NCBI GenBank assembly: GCA_003488965.1
Contig: DNJW01000271.1
Span: 1-17,153 of the forward strand
Length of the DNA: 17,153 nucleotides
Direction of reading: 5' to 3'
DNA from: Lachnospiraceae bacterium
GTDB taxonomy: Bacteria > Bacillota > Clostridia > Lachnospirales > Lachnospiraceae
Shown: in pieces, positions 1-7,746 of the stretch
Layout of the letters: each line of letters begins with the position of its first letter
Numbering within the stretch: position 1 is the first letter of the stretch
The notes under the pieces: generated by a model
Told to the model about the DNA's origin: nothing
Database searches by the model: none
The model's input: only the letters and a program-made list of their open reading frames with translations
Made by a program: the position numbers and the translations under genes

Positions 1-83
1 CCTTGATTGCAGATGAGAAATCGCCTGCGCGAATTTCCCATCGCACTGTCATCGCAGCAAGCTGCTCTGACATGGAGGATTAG
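1..83 (+). CDS. C-terminal end of an upstream gene, possibly a LacI-family regulator (partial)
   Basis: The frame beginning at base 3 is open from the window edge to a TAG at 81-83, two bases before the ATG of the first GH94 gene, and the ribosome binding site of that gene lies inside its last codons. The visible 26 residues end in ...SPARISHRTVIAASCSDMED. The spacing of P, R, T, I, S and C resembles the last beta-strand of LacI/GalR-family sugar repressors, which commonly end in a pattern like P-x-x-I-x-L-x-T-x-L-I-x-R-x-S-C. A sugar repressor directly in front of a sugar operon would fit. Only 26 residues are visible and the conserved Arg is absent, so both the family and the reality of the gene are tentative. 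Confidence 0.4.
   Translation, partial: LIADEKSPARISHRTVIAASCSDMED
74..79 (+). promoter_or_regulatory. Ribosome binding site fixing the start of the first GH94 gene
   Basis: GGAGGA sits five bases upstream of the ATG at 85. The open frame extends further upstream to an ATG at 13 and to the window edge, but no comparable site precedes those positions, so the start at 85 is chosen. Confidence 0.85.
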
Positions 84-84
84 T

Positions 85-2784
85 ATGGAGCATATTAAAT
101 TTGAATATGGAAATGAGATTTTTACATTGAACCATCCTGACAATTACACCTATCTTTATTTTCCGGCAGCAGGTGAGCAGGGGATTAAGTCAAGTGTGAC
201 GCCAAATCTTGCAGGAGACTGCAAGATGGACCAGAATACATTTATACTGGAACCGGTGAGCAGCGAGAATCTGCATAACAATAAGTCATCCAGGAATTTT
301 TGGTGTTATATTGATGGCATAGGAGCATGGTCTGCCACAGGCGCATCGGCGGAAGCGGAATATGACAAAGCTACGCCGCGGCAGGATGACTGCTGCATGG
401 AAGCAGGATTTATGTGGCAGACGGTAACAAGAACATCTGCAAAGTATCAGCTAAAGTCGGAAGTTACAAGTTTTGTGCCGTTAGAGCACAATGTGGAAAT
501 TATGCATGTAGTTATTCAGAATATAGCAGAGGCATCGCAGAAAATCGTGCCTGTTGCATCGGTTCCCATATACGGAAGAAGCGCAGACAATATCAGAGAC
601 CATAGACATGTGACATCCCTTCTGCATCAGATAGCCGTTACAGAGCAAGGCGTTGAGGTCAGGCCGAAGCTGTCCTTTGACGAGAGAGGACATCAGAAGA
701 ACAGAATTACATATTTTGTATACGGTATCACAGGAAAGGGGGAAATGCCCGAACAGTTTTTCCCCGTTACCGAAGACTTTATTGGGGAGGGCGGAAGCCT
801 GATAGCCCCTTTAGCGGTCAAAAATAATCTGGAAGGCCAAAAGAGCGGTATCCGGATTGACGGGAAAGAGGCGCTGGGCGGTCTCAAATTCCGCAGCGTG
901 GAGCTGGAGGCAGGAGAAAGAATATCATATACCGTTATTATCGGTGCGGACGGGGATATGGAAAGAATGCGGCGTGCCGTGCCTGCATATGACAGTGAGG
1001 ATAAAGTAAGTGCGGCGTTGGAGTGTATGAAAACTTACTGGCAGGAGAAGGTCAATGTATCGTTTCAGACCGGAAACAGGAAAGCCGACAGCTATCTTAA
1101 GTGGATATGTTTCCAGCCTATACTAAGGAGGTTATATGGCTGCTCTTTCCTTCCCCATCACGACTATGGAAAAGGCGGAAGGGGATGGAGAGATCTCTGG
1201 CAGGACTGCTTGTCGCTGCTGTTTATGAATCCTGACGGGGTGCGCCAGATGATTGTTGATAATTACGGCGGTGTGAGAATAGACGGAACCAATGCAACCA
1301 TTATCGGGGAAAAGCAGGGAGAATTCAAGGCGGACAGGAACAGCATTACCCGTGTCTGGATGGACCACGGTTTCTGGCCTTTTCTTACGGCCAGACTCTA
1401 CATAGACCAGACGGGCGACATCCAAATCCTAAACGAAAAGGTACCCTATTTCAAGGACCGTCAGGTATGGCGTGGAACGGCTGCGGACAGCGGGTGGAGC
1501 GAGGATTGCGGTACACAGCAGAAGACAGTGGAAGAGGCTGTTTATAAAGGAAGTATTGCAGAGCATATGCTGGTGCAGCAGTTATGCGCATTCTACGAGG
1601 TGGGGGAACATAATCATATCCGTCTCCGCAACGCTGACTGGAACGATGCCCTTGACATGGCGCCGGACAGGGGAGAGAGCGTGGCATTTACAGGGGCTTA
1701 TGCTTATAGCTTAAAGGGACTGGCAGATTGCCTTGCGGAATATGAAACGGTTACGAAAAACAGAGAGCTGGAGCTGGCAGAGGAAATTAAGGTTCTTCTT
1801 GCAGGAGATGCCGGCAAGTATGAAGATATCGAATGGAAAAGAACCATATTAAATAAGTATATGGAGTCATGTACGCATCATGTTTCCGGCAAGACAGTTT
1901 TGATACCTGTCGGGGAACTGGTGAAAAATCTCAGGGAAAAGGCAGAGTGGCTGACGGGGCATATCAGGGGGAGCGAATGGGTGACAGATAAGGAAGGAAA
2001 CGGCTGGTTTAACGGATATTACGACAACAATGGGAATCAGGTGGAAGGTGTGCGGGGCGATAATGTGCGCATGATACTTACAAGCCAGGTGTTTTCCATT
2101 ATGAGCGGTACATCTGACAAGGAAATGACAAGGAAAATCTGCCGAAGCGCCGACAAATATCTTTATAAGGAAAAAGCCGGAGGATACCGCATCAACACAA
2201 GATTTGACGAGGACAAATTTGACCTTGGAAGAATGTTTGGTTTTGCATATGGAGAGAAAGAAAATGGCGCGGTATTTTCCCATATGACGGTAATGTATGC
2301 AAACGCTCTGTACAAACAAGGCTTTGTAAGGGAAGGCTATAAGGCATTGAATACACTGTTGTCTGCAGCAATGGATTTTGAGACAAGCAAGATTTATCCG
2401 GGAGTGCCAGAGTATTTCGATGGGGATGGAAGGGGAATGTACCATTATCTCACAGGGGCGGCGAGCTGGTTTATGCTGACTATGATTACCCAGGTGTACG
2501 GTGTCAGAGGCGAACTTGGCAATCTGGTGCTTGCACCGAAGCTGCTTCCCGAACAGTTCGATGACAACGGAAATGCGTGTATTAAGATGAATTTCCTGAA
2601 AAAAACATTTCTGATTAAATACTGCAATCCCGGCAGGCTTTCGCCGGAAGCATACAGGATTGTCAAGGCAGAGTGTGGGAACAGGAAGTTAAAGATTATA
2701 GAAGGAAAGTCCCGTCTGGACAGAGAACTGATAGAGGCGCTTGACGATAGTGTCCATGTGATTCATGTAACATTAGGAAACTAG
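85..2784 (+). CDS. GH94 glycoside phosphorylase, large form (laminaribiose/cellodextrin phosphorylase-like)
   Basis: A cytoplasmic enzyme of 899 aa without signal peptide. GH94 enzymes cleave a beta-glucosidic bond with inorganic phosphate and invert the anomer, giving alpha-sugar 1-phosphate. Visible family features are an N-terminal beta-sandwich of about 300 residues, then an (alpha/alpha)6 barrel with GWRDLWQD (367-374), ADWND (517-521, carrying the expected general-acid Asp) and YLTGAASW (788-795, phosphate-loop region). The length lies between cellobiose phosphorylases (about 800 aa) and cellodextrin phosphorylases (about 980 aa). The N-terminal stretch with RSADNIRDHRHVTSLLH looks to me most like the roughly 900-aa laminaribiose (beta-1,3) phosphorylase type. 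That specificity is recollection and not proven here; cellodextrin phosphorylase is the main alternative. The gene leads an operon with a second GH94, a sugar ABC importer and a GH3. Its TAG stop overlaps the next gene's ribosome binding site. Confidence 0.9.
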   Translation: MEHIKFEYGNEIFTLNHPDNYTYLYFPAAGEQGIKSSVTPNLAGDCKMDQNTFILEPVSSENLHNNKSSRNFWCYIDGIGAWSATGASAEAEYDKATPRQDDCCMEAGFMWQTVTRTSAKYQLKSEVTSFVPLEHNVEIMHVVIQNIAEASQKIVPVASVPIYGRSADNIRDHRHVTSLLHQIAVTEQGVEVRPKLSFDERGHQKNRITYFVYGITGKGEMPEQFFPVTEDFIGEGGSLIAPLAVKNNLEGQKSGIRIDGKEALGGLKFRSVELEAGERISYTVIIGADGDMERMRRAVPAYDSEDKVSAALECMKTYWQEKVNVSFQTGNRKADSYLKWICFQPILRRLYGCSFLPHHDYGKGGRGWRDLWQDCLSLLFMNPDGVRQMIVDNYGGVRIDGTNATIIGEKQGEFKADRNSITRVWMDHGFWPFLTARLYIDQTGDIQILNEKVPYFKDRQVWRGTAADSGWSEDCGTQQKTVEEAVYKGSIAEHMLVQQLCAFYEVGEHNHIRLRNADWNDALDMAPDRGESVAFTGAYAYSLKGLADCLAEYETVTKNRELELAEEIKVLLAGDAGKYEDIEWKRTILNKYMESCTHHVSGKTVLIPVGELVKNLREKAEWLTGHIRGSEWVTDKEGNGWFNGYYDNNGNQVEGVRGDNVRMILTSQVFSIMSGTSDKEMTRKICRSADKYLYKEKAGGYRINTRFDEDKFDLGRMFGFAYGEKENGAVFSHMTVMYANALYKQGFVREGYKALNTLLSAAMDFETSKIYPGVPEYFDGDGRGMYHYLTGAASWFMLTMITQVYGVRGELGNLVLAPKLLPEQFDDNGNACIKMNFLKKTFLIKYCNPGRLSPEAYRIVKAECGNRKLKIIEGKSRLDRELIEALDDSVHVIHVTLGN

Positions 2785-2798
2785 GAGGATAATACGAT

Positions 2799-5213
2799 AT
2801 GCAATATGGTTATTTTGATGATGAAAAAAGAGAATATGTAATTACAAGACCTGATACACCGGCTCCATGGGCCAACTATCTGGGTTCTCCCGAATACGGT
2901 GCAATCATCTCCAACAATGCGGGCGGTTACAGTTTTGCAAAGTCAGGTGCAAACGGCAGGATTTTGCGTTATATCTTTAATCATTTTGACCAGCCTGGAC
3001 GTTACATCTATATCCGGGATAACGAGAGCAGGGACTACTGGTCGGCGTCATGGCAGCCTGTGGGAAAGGACTTGGAGACCTACCGCAGCAGATGCTGTCA
3101 TGGAACGGCGTATACAAGAATGGAAGCGGATTACGGCGGCATTCATTCAGAAGTGCTGTACTATGTGCCGCTGTACAAGTCCTATGAAGTATGGAACCTG
3201 AAAGTGACAAACAATTCCGAAACGGCAAGAAGCCTGAATGTTACCGGGTATGCGGAATTTACAAACAACAATAATTATGAGCAGGATCAGGTAAATCTCC
3301 AGTATTCTATGTTTATCACAAGAACTGCTTTTGACAGGGACCGTATCCGCCAGACGATACATGGTAATCTGGATGGTCTGGAAGATGGGGAAGAGGTTGA
3401 CAATAAGCTTGCTATTGACCGTTTTTTCGGGCTGGCAGGGGAAAAGGTGTCCTCCTATTGCGGGGACCGGGAGAAATTTATCGGCCGCTATCACGGATAT
3501 GGAAATCCGATAGGAGTTATTCATGGAGATCTCGGGGGTGAGCTGGGTTATAATGAAAACGGGTGCGGCGCATTGACAGCAACGCTGACGCTGGAGGCCG
3601 GGGAAACGAAAGAAATCGCGTTCATACTGGGGATGAAGTATAAGGAGGAAGCGGACAAAATACTTGCAGGCTATAGAAACCCTTCAGAAATCTGCAAAAA
3701 GGAATTGGATGAGCTGACTGCATACTGGCATGAAAAGCTGTCCCATTTCCAGGTAAAAACGCCGGATGCGTCATTCAATACCATGGTCAATACATGGAAT
3801 GCCTATAACTGTTTTATGACATTTATATGGTCCCGGGCAGCTTCCTTTATCTACTGCGGTCTCCGGAACGGATATGGTTTTCGGGATACCGTACAAGATA
3901 TTCAGGGTATTATCCATCTAGCTCCTGAGATGGCAGCGGAAAAAATACGTTTTATGCTCTCGGCACAGGTTGACAACGGCGGCGGACTTCCGCTTGTAAA
4001 ATTCACACACAATCCGGGGCATGAGGATACTCCGGAGGATGCCTCCTATGTGCAGGAGACAGGACATCCGGCATATAGGGCGGACGATGCTTTGTGGCTG
4101 TTCCCTACGGTATACAAATATGTATCGGAGTCCGGCAACCTTGCTTTTATCGACGAGGTGATTCCCTTTGCCAATAAGGGTGAGGGGACTGTTTATGAGC
4201 ATTTAAAACGTGCCATTGATTTCTCCATGAACCATTTAGGACCTCATGGCATGCCGGCAGGACTTTATGCCGACTGGAATGACTGCCTGAGACTGGGAAA
4301 GGATGGGGAGTCATCCTTTGTGGCATTGCAGTATTACTATGCAATGACGATTCTTGGGAAATTTGCCGTATATAAGAAGGATGAAAAATACATTGAGTTT
4401 CTGGAGGAAAAGCAAAAGCAGCTGGGGAAATTGATACAGAAGCTTTGCTGGAACGAAGACCGGTTTATCAGAGGGTATACGGAAAAAGGCGAGGTCATCG
4501 GAAAGCGGACGGATAAGGAAGCAAATATGTGGCTGAATCCCCAAAGCTGGGCAGTTATCAGCGGACTGGCCACAGACGGGCAGGCGGACAAGGCGCTGGA
4601 TATGGTGTATGAGAGGCTGAACACCGCATACGGCGCGGTGCTCATGGACCCGCCCTATCATACCGATGCTTTTGAGGGTGCCCTTGCGGTGATTTATAAT
4701 GCGGGCGTGAAGGAAAACTCCGGTATTTTTTCCCAGTCACAAGGATGGCTGATTTTGGCGGAGGCTCTCCGGAGGCATGGAAACCGTGCATTTGCATATT
4801 TTAAGGAAAACGCACCGGCCGCCCAGAATGACAGGGCGGAAATCCGCAAACTGGAGCCTTACTGCTACGGACAGTTTACGGAAGGGAAGGCAAGCCCCCA
4901 TTTTGGACGCTCCCATGTACACTGGCTGACCGGTACTGCGTCTACAGTCATGGTGGGCTGTGTGGAGGGAATCCTTGGTATGCGCCCGGATTTTGGAGGA
5001 TTGAGAATAGCGCCTTCCATACCGGAGGAATGGGACGGTTTTGAGATAGACAAGGATTTCAGGGAATGTCATCTGCATATTACGGTTCACAATCCGGGGC
5101 ACGTGGAATCAGGATTTAAAAGTCTGACCGTAAATGGAATTCCTATGGAAGAAAACTATATTCCGTCAAGTCTTCTGACGGAACGGACGGAAATCGAACT
5201 ATATTTATCCTAA
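2799..5213 (+). CDS. GH94 disaccharide phosphorylase (cellobiose/chitobiose phosphorylase-like)
   Basis: An 804-aa cytoplasmic protein of the length usual for cellobiose and N,N'-diacetylchitobiose phosphorylases. The start MQYGYFDDEKREYVITRPDTP and the following PWANYLG, NNAGGYSF and DYWSASWQPV segments are hallmarks of that branch. GYGFRDTVQD (358-367), GLYADWNDCLRLG (488-500, general-acid region) and HWLTGTAS (708-715, phosphate contact) are intact, so it should be active. It would split a disaccharide into alpha-glucose 1-phosphate (or GlcNAc 1-phosphate) and a free sugar. Nothing nearby handles amino sugars, so a glucose disaccharide is more likely than chitobiose; cellobionic acid phosphorylase belongs to the same branch and cannot be excluded. 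AGGAGGA at 2783-2789 precedes the ATG by nine bases. It differs clearly from the larger GH94 upstream, so the pair is not a simple tandem duplication. Confidence 0.92.
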   Translation: MQYGYFDDEKREYVITRPDTPAPWANYLGSPEYGAIISNNAGGYSFAKSGANGRILRYIFNHFDQPGRYIYIRDNESRDYWSASWQPVGKDLETYRSRCCHGTAYTRMEADYGGIHSEVLYYVPLYKSYEVWNLKVTNNSETARSLNVTGYAEFTNNNNYEQDQVNLQYSMFITRTAFDRDRIRQTIHGNLDGLEDGEEVDNKLAIDRFFGLAGEKVSSYCGDREKFIGRYHGYGNPIGVIHGDLGGELGYNENGCGALTATLTLEAGETKEIAFILGMKYKEEADKILAGYRNPSEICKKELDELTAYWHEKLSHFQVKTPDASFNTMVNTWNAYNCFMTFIWSRAASFIYCGLRNGYGFRDTVQDIQGIIHLAPEMAAEKIRFMLSAQVDNGGGLPLVKFTHNPGHEDTPEDASYVQETGHPAYRADDALWLFPTVYKYVSESGNLAFIDEVIPFANKGEGTVYEHLKRAIDFSMNHLGPHGMPAGLYADWNDCLRLGKDGESSFVALQYYYAMTILGKFAVYKKDEKYIEFLEEKQKQLGKLIQKLCWNEDRFIRGYTEKGEVIGKRTDKEANMWLNPQSWAVISGLATDGQADKALDMVYERLNTAYGAVLMDPPYHTDAFEGALAVIYNAGVKENSGIFSQSQGWLILAEALRRHGNRAFAYFKENAPAAQNDRAEIRKLEPYCYGQFTEGKASPHFGRSHVHWLTGTASTVMVGCVEGILGMRPDFGGLRIAPSIPEEWDGFEIDKDFRECHLHITVHNPGHVESGFKSLTVNGIPMEENYIPSSLLTERTEIELYLS
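5161..5183 (+). other. Perfect 8-bp hairpin in the 3' end of the second GH94 gene
   Basis: TTCCGTCA (5161-5168) and TGACGGAA (5176-5183) are exact reverse complements around a 7-base loop, ending 27 bases before the stop codon. No T-tract follows, so it does not look like an intrinsic terminator. It may only reflect codon choice, or may form an mRNA 3' structure ahead of the separately promoted binding-protein gene. Confidence 0.35.
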
Positions 5214-5280
5214 TGAAAATAATGACAGGATTTTGATATTTTTTGAATTTATTTGGTATATTGGACGATGTAGGATAAGA

Positions 5281-5286
5281 TATAAT
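5281..5286 (+). promoter_or_regulatory. Candidate internal promoter -10 (TATAAT) upstream of the sugar-binding protein gene
   Basis: A perfect TATAAT lies in the very AT-rich 127-bp gap between the second GH94 and the binding-protein gene, 55 bases before the start codon. I find no good -35 hexamer at 16-18 bp: the nearest TTG-type hexamer, TTGGAC at 5261, is only 14 bp away. A promoter here would therefore need an activator or be weak. AT-richness alone could produce the match. Confidence 0.4.
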
Positions 5287-5340
5287 CTTTTTTGTAAATA
5301 AACGAAATATAACAATAGAATTTTTAAGGAGGATTTTTGT

Positions 5341-6729
5341 ATGAAAAGGAGAGTTGTCAGTATCTTATTAATGGCAGCCATGGCTGCAGGTACATTGGCA
5401 GGCTGCGGGGGAACAGGCTCTGATTCGCAGTCTGGCAGTGCGGCAAGTGCAGAGGAAGGGAAAGTCATTAACATTTATTCATGGAATAACGAATTCCGTG
5501 AGCGTGTAGAGCTTGTTTATTCAGAGGTGGAGAAAACTTCCGAGGACGGCACGGTAACAACCTTAAAGGACGGCACGGAAATTCATTGGATTATCAACCC
5601 GAACCAGGACGGCGTTTATCAGCAGAAACTGGACGAGGCGCTGCTGAATCAGGGAAGCGCGGCAGCAGATGACAAGGTTGACATCTTTTTGACAGAAACG
5701 GACTATGTAAACAAGTATACAGATGCCGCAGCGGATGTGGCAATGCCGCTGACCGACCTTGGCATTGACCCGGATACCGACTTGGCGGACCAGTACAGCT
5801 TTACCAAGGTAACCGCTTCTGATATGAACGGTGTGCAGAGAGGGTCTACATGGCAGTGCTGTCCGGGACTGCTGGTATACCGCCGGGATATTGCCAAGGA
5901 TGTATTCGGCACAGACGACCCGGAGGCTGTGGGCGAAAAAGTGAAGGACTGGGATACCCTTAAGGCAACGGCAGCGGAGCTGAAAGCAAAGGGATATTAT
6001 ACATTTGCTTCTTATGCGGATACATTCCGTCTGTATGGCAACAGCATTGACGCGCCATGGGTTTCGGAAGGGGAAACTGTGCTCAAAGTGGATCCCAAGA
6101 TTATGAACTGGGTAAACGATTCCAAGGAATGGCTGGATGCAGGCTATTTTAACCCGACGGTAAAGGGACAGTGGAATTCGGACTGGAACCAGGCAATGGG
6201 TTCCGCATCCAAGGTATTTGCATTCCTCTTCCCGGCATGGGGAATTGACTTTACATTAAGCCCCAACTGGGACGGCGAGAGCGGCGCATGGGCAGTTACC
6301 AATCCCCCGCAGGAATATAACTGGGGCGGTTCCTATGTACATGCGTGTACAGGCACGGACAACCCGCAGCATGTCAAAGACATCATCCTTGCAGTGACTG
6401 CAGATAAAGATAATTTGTTAAAGATTTCCAAGGAGAAAACAGATTTTACCAATGCGCAGACCAGCATGAGGGAAGCAGCTGAAGATGATGCGAACTTCTC
6501 ATCGGAATTCCTTGGCGGACAGAATCCGTTTAAATATTTTGCCCCTGTTGCTGAAAATATTAAAATCGCACCGCTTTCCGCTTACGACCAGGGATGTGTG
6601 GAATTAATCCAGAATTCTTTCAGCGATTATTTCCAGGGCCAGGTTGACTATGACAAGGCAAAAGCAAACTTTGAGACAGCGATTAAGGAGCGTTATCCTG
6701 AAATCACAGAGGTTCAATGGCCTGAATAA
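5341..6729 (+). CDS. ABC transporter sugar-binding lipoprotein (family 1 extracellular solute-binding protein)
   Basis: A 462-aa secreted lipoprotein that should capture an oligosaccharide outside the cell and pass it to the two permeases encoded next. The N-terminus MKRR plus a hydrophobic stretch ends in the lipobox LAGC, with Cys22 as the lipidated residue, followed by a Gly/Ser/Ala-rich tether to about residue 38. The mature part begins with an INIYSWNNEF strand and is rich in Trp and Tyr (for example WQCCPGLLVYRRD, SDWNQAMG, PAWGIDF, YNWGGSYVH), as expected for aromatic stacking on sugars. Its size and the MalF/MalG-type permease neighbours place it with the CUT1-type importers. AAGGAGGA at 5326-5333 gives a near-ideal ribosome binding site seven bases from ATG. 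The ligand cannot be read directly; the neighbouring GH94 and GH3 enzymes point to a beta-gluco-oligosaccharide. Confidence 0.93.
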   Translation: MKRRVVSILLMAAMAAGTLAGCGGTGSDSQSGSAASAEEGKVINIYSWNNEFRERVELVYSEVEKTSEDGTVTTLKDGTEIHWIINPNQDGVYQQKLDEALLNQGSAAADDKVDIFLTETDYVNKYTDAAADVAMPLTDLGIDPDTDLADQYSFTKVTASDMNGVQRGSTWQCCPGLLVYRRDIAKDVFGTDDPEAVGEKVKDWDTLKATAAELKAKGYYTFASYADTFRLYGNSIDAPWVSEGETVLKVDPKIMNWVNDSKEWLDAGYFNPTVKGQWNSDWNQAMGSASKVFAFLFPAWGIDFTLSPNWDGESGAWAVTNPPQEYNWGGSYVHACTGTDNPQHVKDIILAVTADKDNLLKISKEKTDFTNAQTSMREAAEDDANFSSEFLGGQNPFKYFAPVAENIKIAPLSAYDQGCVELIQNSFSDYFQGQVDYDKAKANFETAIKERYPEITEVQWPE

Positions 6730-6739
6730 TGACCGTCAG

Positions 6740-6766
6740 ACTGCGGCGCATCCGGTGCGCCGCAGT
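6740..6766 (+). promoter_or_regulatory. Strong hairpin between binding-protein and permease genes (likely mRNA stabiliser/attenuator)
   Basis: ACTGCGGCGCA (6740-6750) and TGCGCCGCAGT (6756-6766) form a perfect 11-bp GC-rich stem with a five-base TCCGG loop, starting 10 bases after the binding-protein stop codon. It is followed by ACATAAAAAG with no T-tract, so it is not a standard intrinsic terminator. In sugar ABC operons such structures often protect the 3' end of the abundant binding-protein transcript and lower permease expression; that role is inferred here. Confidence 0.7.
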
Positions 6767-6792
6767 ACATAAAAAGAAGGGAATGATAGGTT

Positions 6793-7743
6793 ATGAAACA
6801 AAAACGTAAAAAAATTGATTATTCAAAATGGGGTTATATTTTTATTCTTCCGTTTTTTGCAAGTTTTTTCATTTTTTCCTTTGTCCCGCTGGTGGATACC
6901 ATCCGATACAGCTTTTTTGAATATTACCGTTCCGGGATAAAAGAAATCGGTCCTAATTTTATCGGGATGGAGAATTATATCAGTCTGTTGAAATCCGATA
7001 TGTTGAAATATGCAGGGAATACTTTGATACTATGGATTATCGGATTTATTCCGCAGATTGTTATTGCGCTGCTGCTTGCTTCCTGGTTTGTGGACAGCCG
7101 GCTGAAAATACGCGGACAGCAGTTCTTTAAGGTAGTGATTTATCTGCCCAACCTGATTATGGCCTCCGCGTTTGCCATGCTGTTTTTTACCTTGTTTTCC
7201 ACCAACGGCCCGGTGAACGCCATCCTGATGTCCATGGGCATAACGGAAAAAGAAATTGATTTTATGGGTTCTGTATTCGGCACAAGGTCATTGGTGGGCC
7301 TGATGAATTTCCTGATGTGGTTCGGCAACAGTACGATTATGCTGATGGCTGCAATCATGGGTATCAGCCCAGATATTTTTGAGGCGTCTGAAATAGACGG
7401 ATGCAACAGCAAACAAAGGTTTTTCCGTATCACACTTCCGTTAATCCGGCCCATTCTTGCCTATACGCTGATAAACTCCATTATCGGCGGGCTTCAGATG
7501 TTTGACGTGCCGCAGATTTTGACTAACGGACAAGGAAATCCGGACCGTACATCCATGACGCTGATTATGTTCCTCAACAGCCACTTAAAGAGCAAGAACT
7601 ATGGTATGGCAGGAGCCTTGTCTGTTTATCTGTTTATCGTCAGCGGCATCTTATGTTTTATGGTATACCGGATAACGAACGATGATGATTCGGACGGTTC
7701 AAAGAAGGCTGCAAAAAAGAATAAAAAGGCGGGAAGGAGATAA
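6793..7743 (+). CDS. ABC sugar transporter permease, MalF/UgpA-like (CUT1)
   Basis: A 316-aa inner-membrane protein with six predicted membrane segments, roughly at residues 12-36, 73-98, 112-134, 165-190, 216-240 and 276-298. The cytoplasmic EAA loop, EASEIDGCNSKQRFFRITLP beginning at Glu197, is the docking site for the ATPase and places the protein in the binding-protein-dependent sugar permease family. The start MKQKRKKIDYSKWGYIFILPF is typical of MalF-type subunits in Firmicutes. The C-terminal tail (about 302-316) is strongly Lys/Arg-rich. An AAGGGA ten bases before the ATG is a weaker ribosome binding site than those of its neighbours, and with the upstream hairpin this suggests lower expression than the binding protein. 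Partner of the permease encoded next. Confidence 0.95.
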   Translation: MKQKRKKIDYSKWGYIFILPFFASFFIFSFVPLVDTIRYSFFEYYRSGIKEIGPNFIGMENYISLLKSDMLKYAGNTLILWIIGFIPQIVIALLLASWFVDSRLKIRGQQFFKVVIYLPNLIMASAFAMLFFTLFSTNGPVNAILMSMGITEKEIDFMGSVFGTRSLVGLMNFLMWFGNSTIMLMAAIMGISPDIFEASEIDGCNSKQRFFRITLPLIRPILAYTLINSIIGGLQMFDVPQILTNGQGNPDRTSMTLIMFLNSHLKSKNYGMAGALSVYLFIVSGILCFMVYRITNDDDSDGSKKAAKKNKKAGRR

Positions 7744-7746
7744 GGT

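Noticed and set aside
7..84. 26-residue N-terminal extension of the first GH94 protein
   Set aside because: No ribosome binding site precedes the upstream in-frame starts, while GGAGGA lies at proper distance from the ATG at 85. The extension overlaps the end of an upstream frame and looks unlike GH94 N-termini.
1867..2445. A 192-residue open frame opposite the first GH94 gene
   Set aside because: The sense strand carries conserved GH94 barrel sequence here. The antisense product is rich in Cys, His and Phe as expected of a shadow frame.
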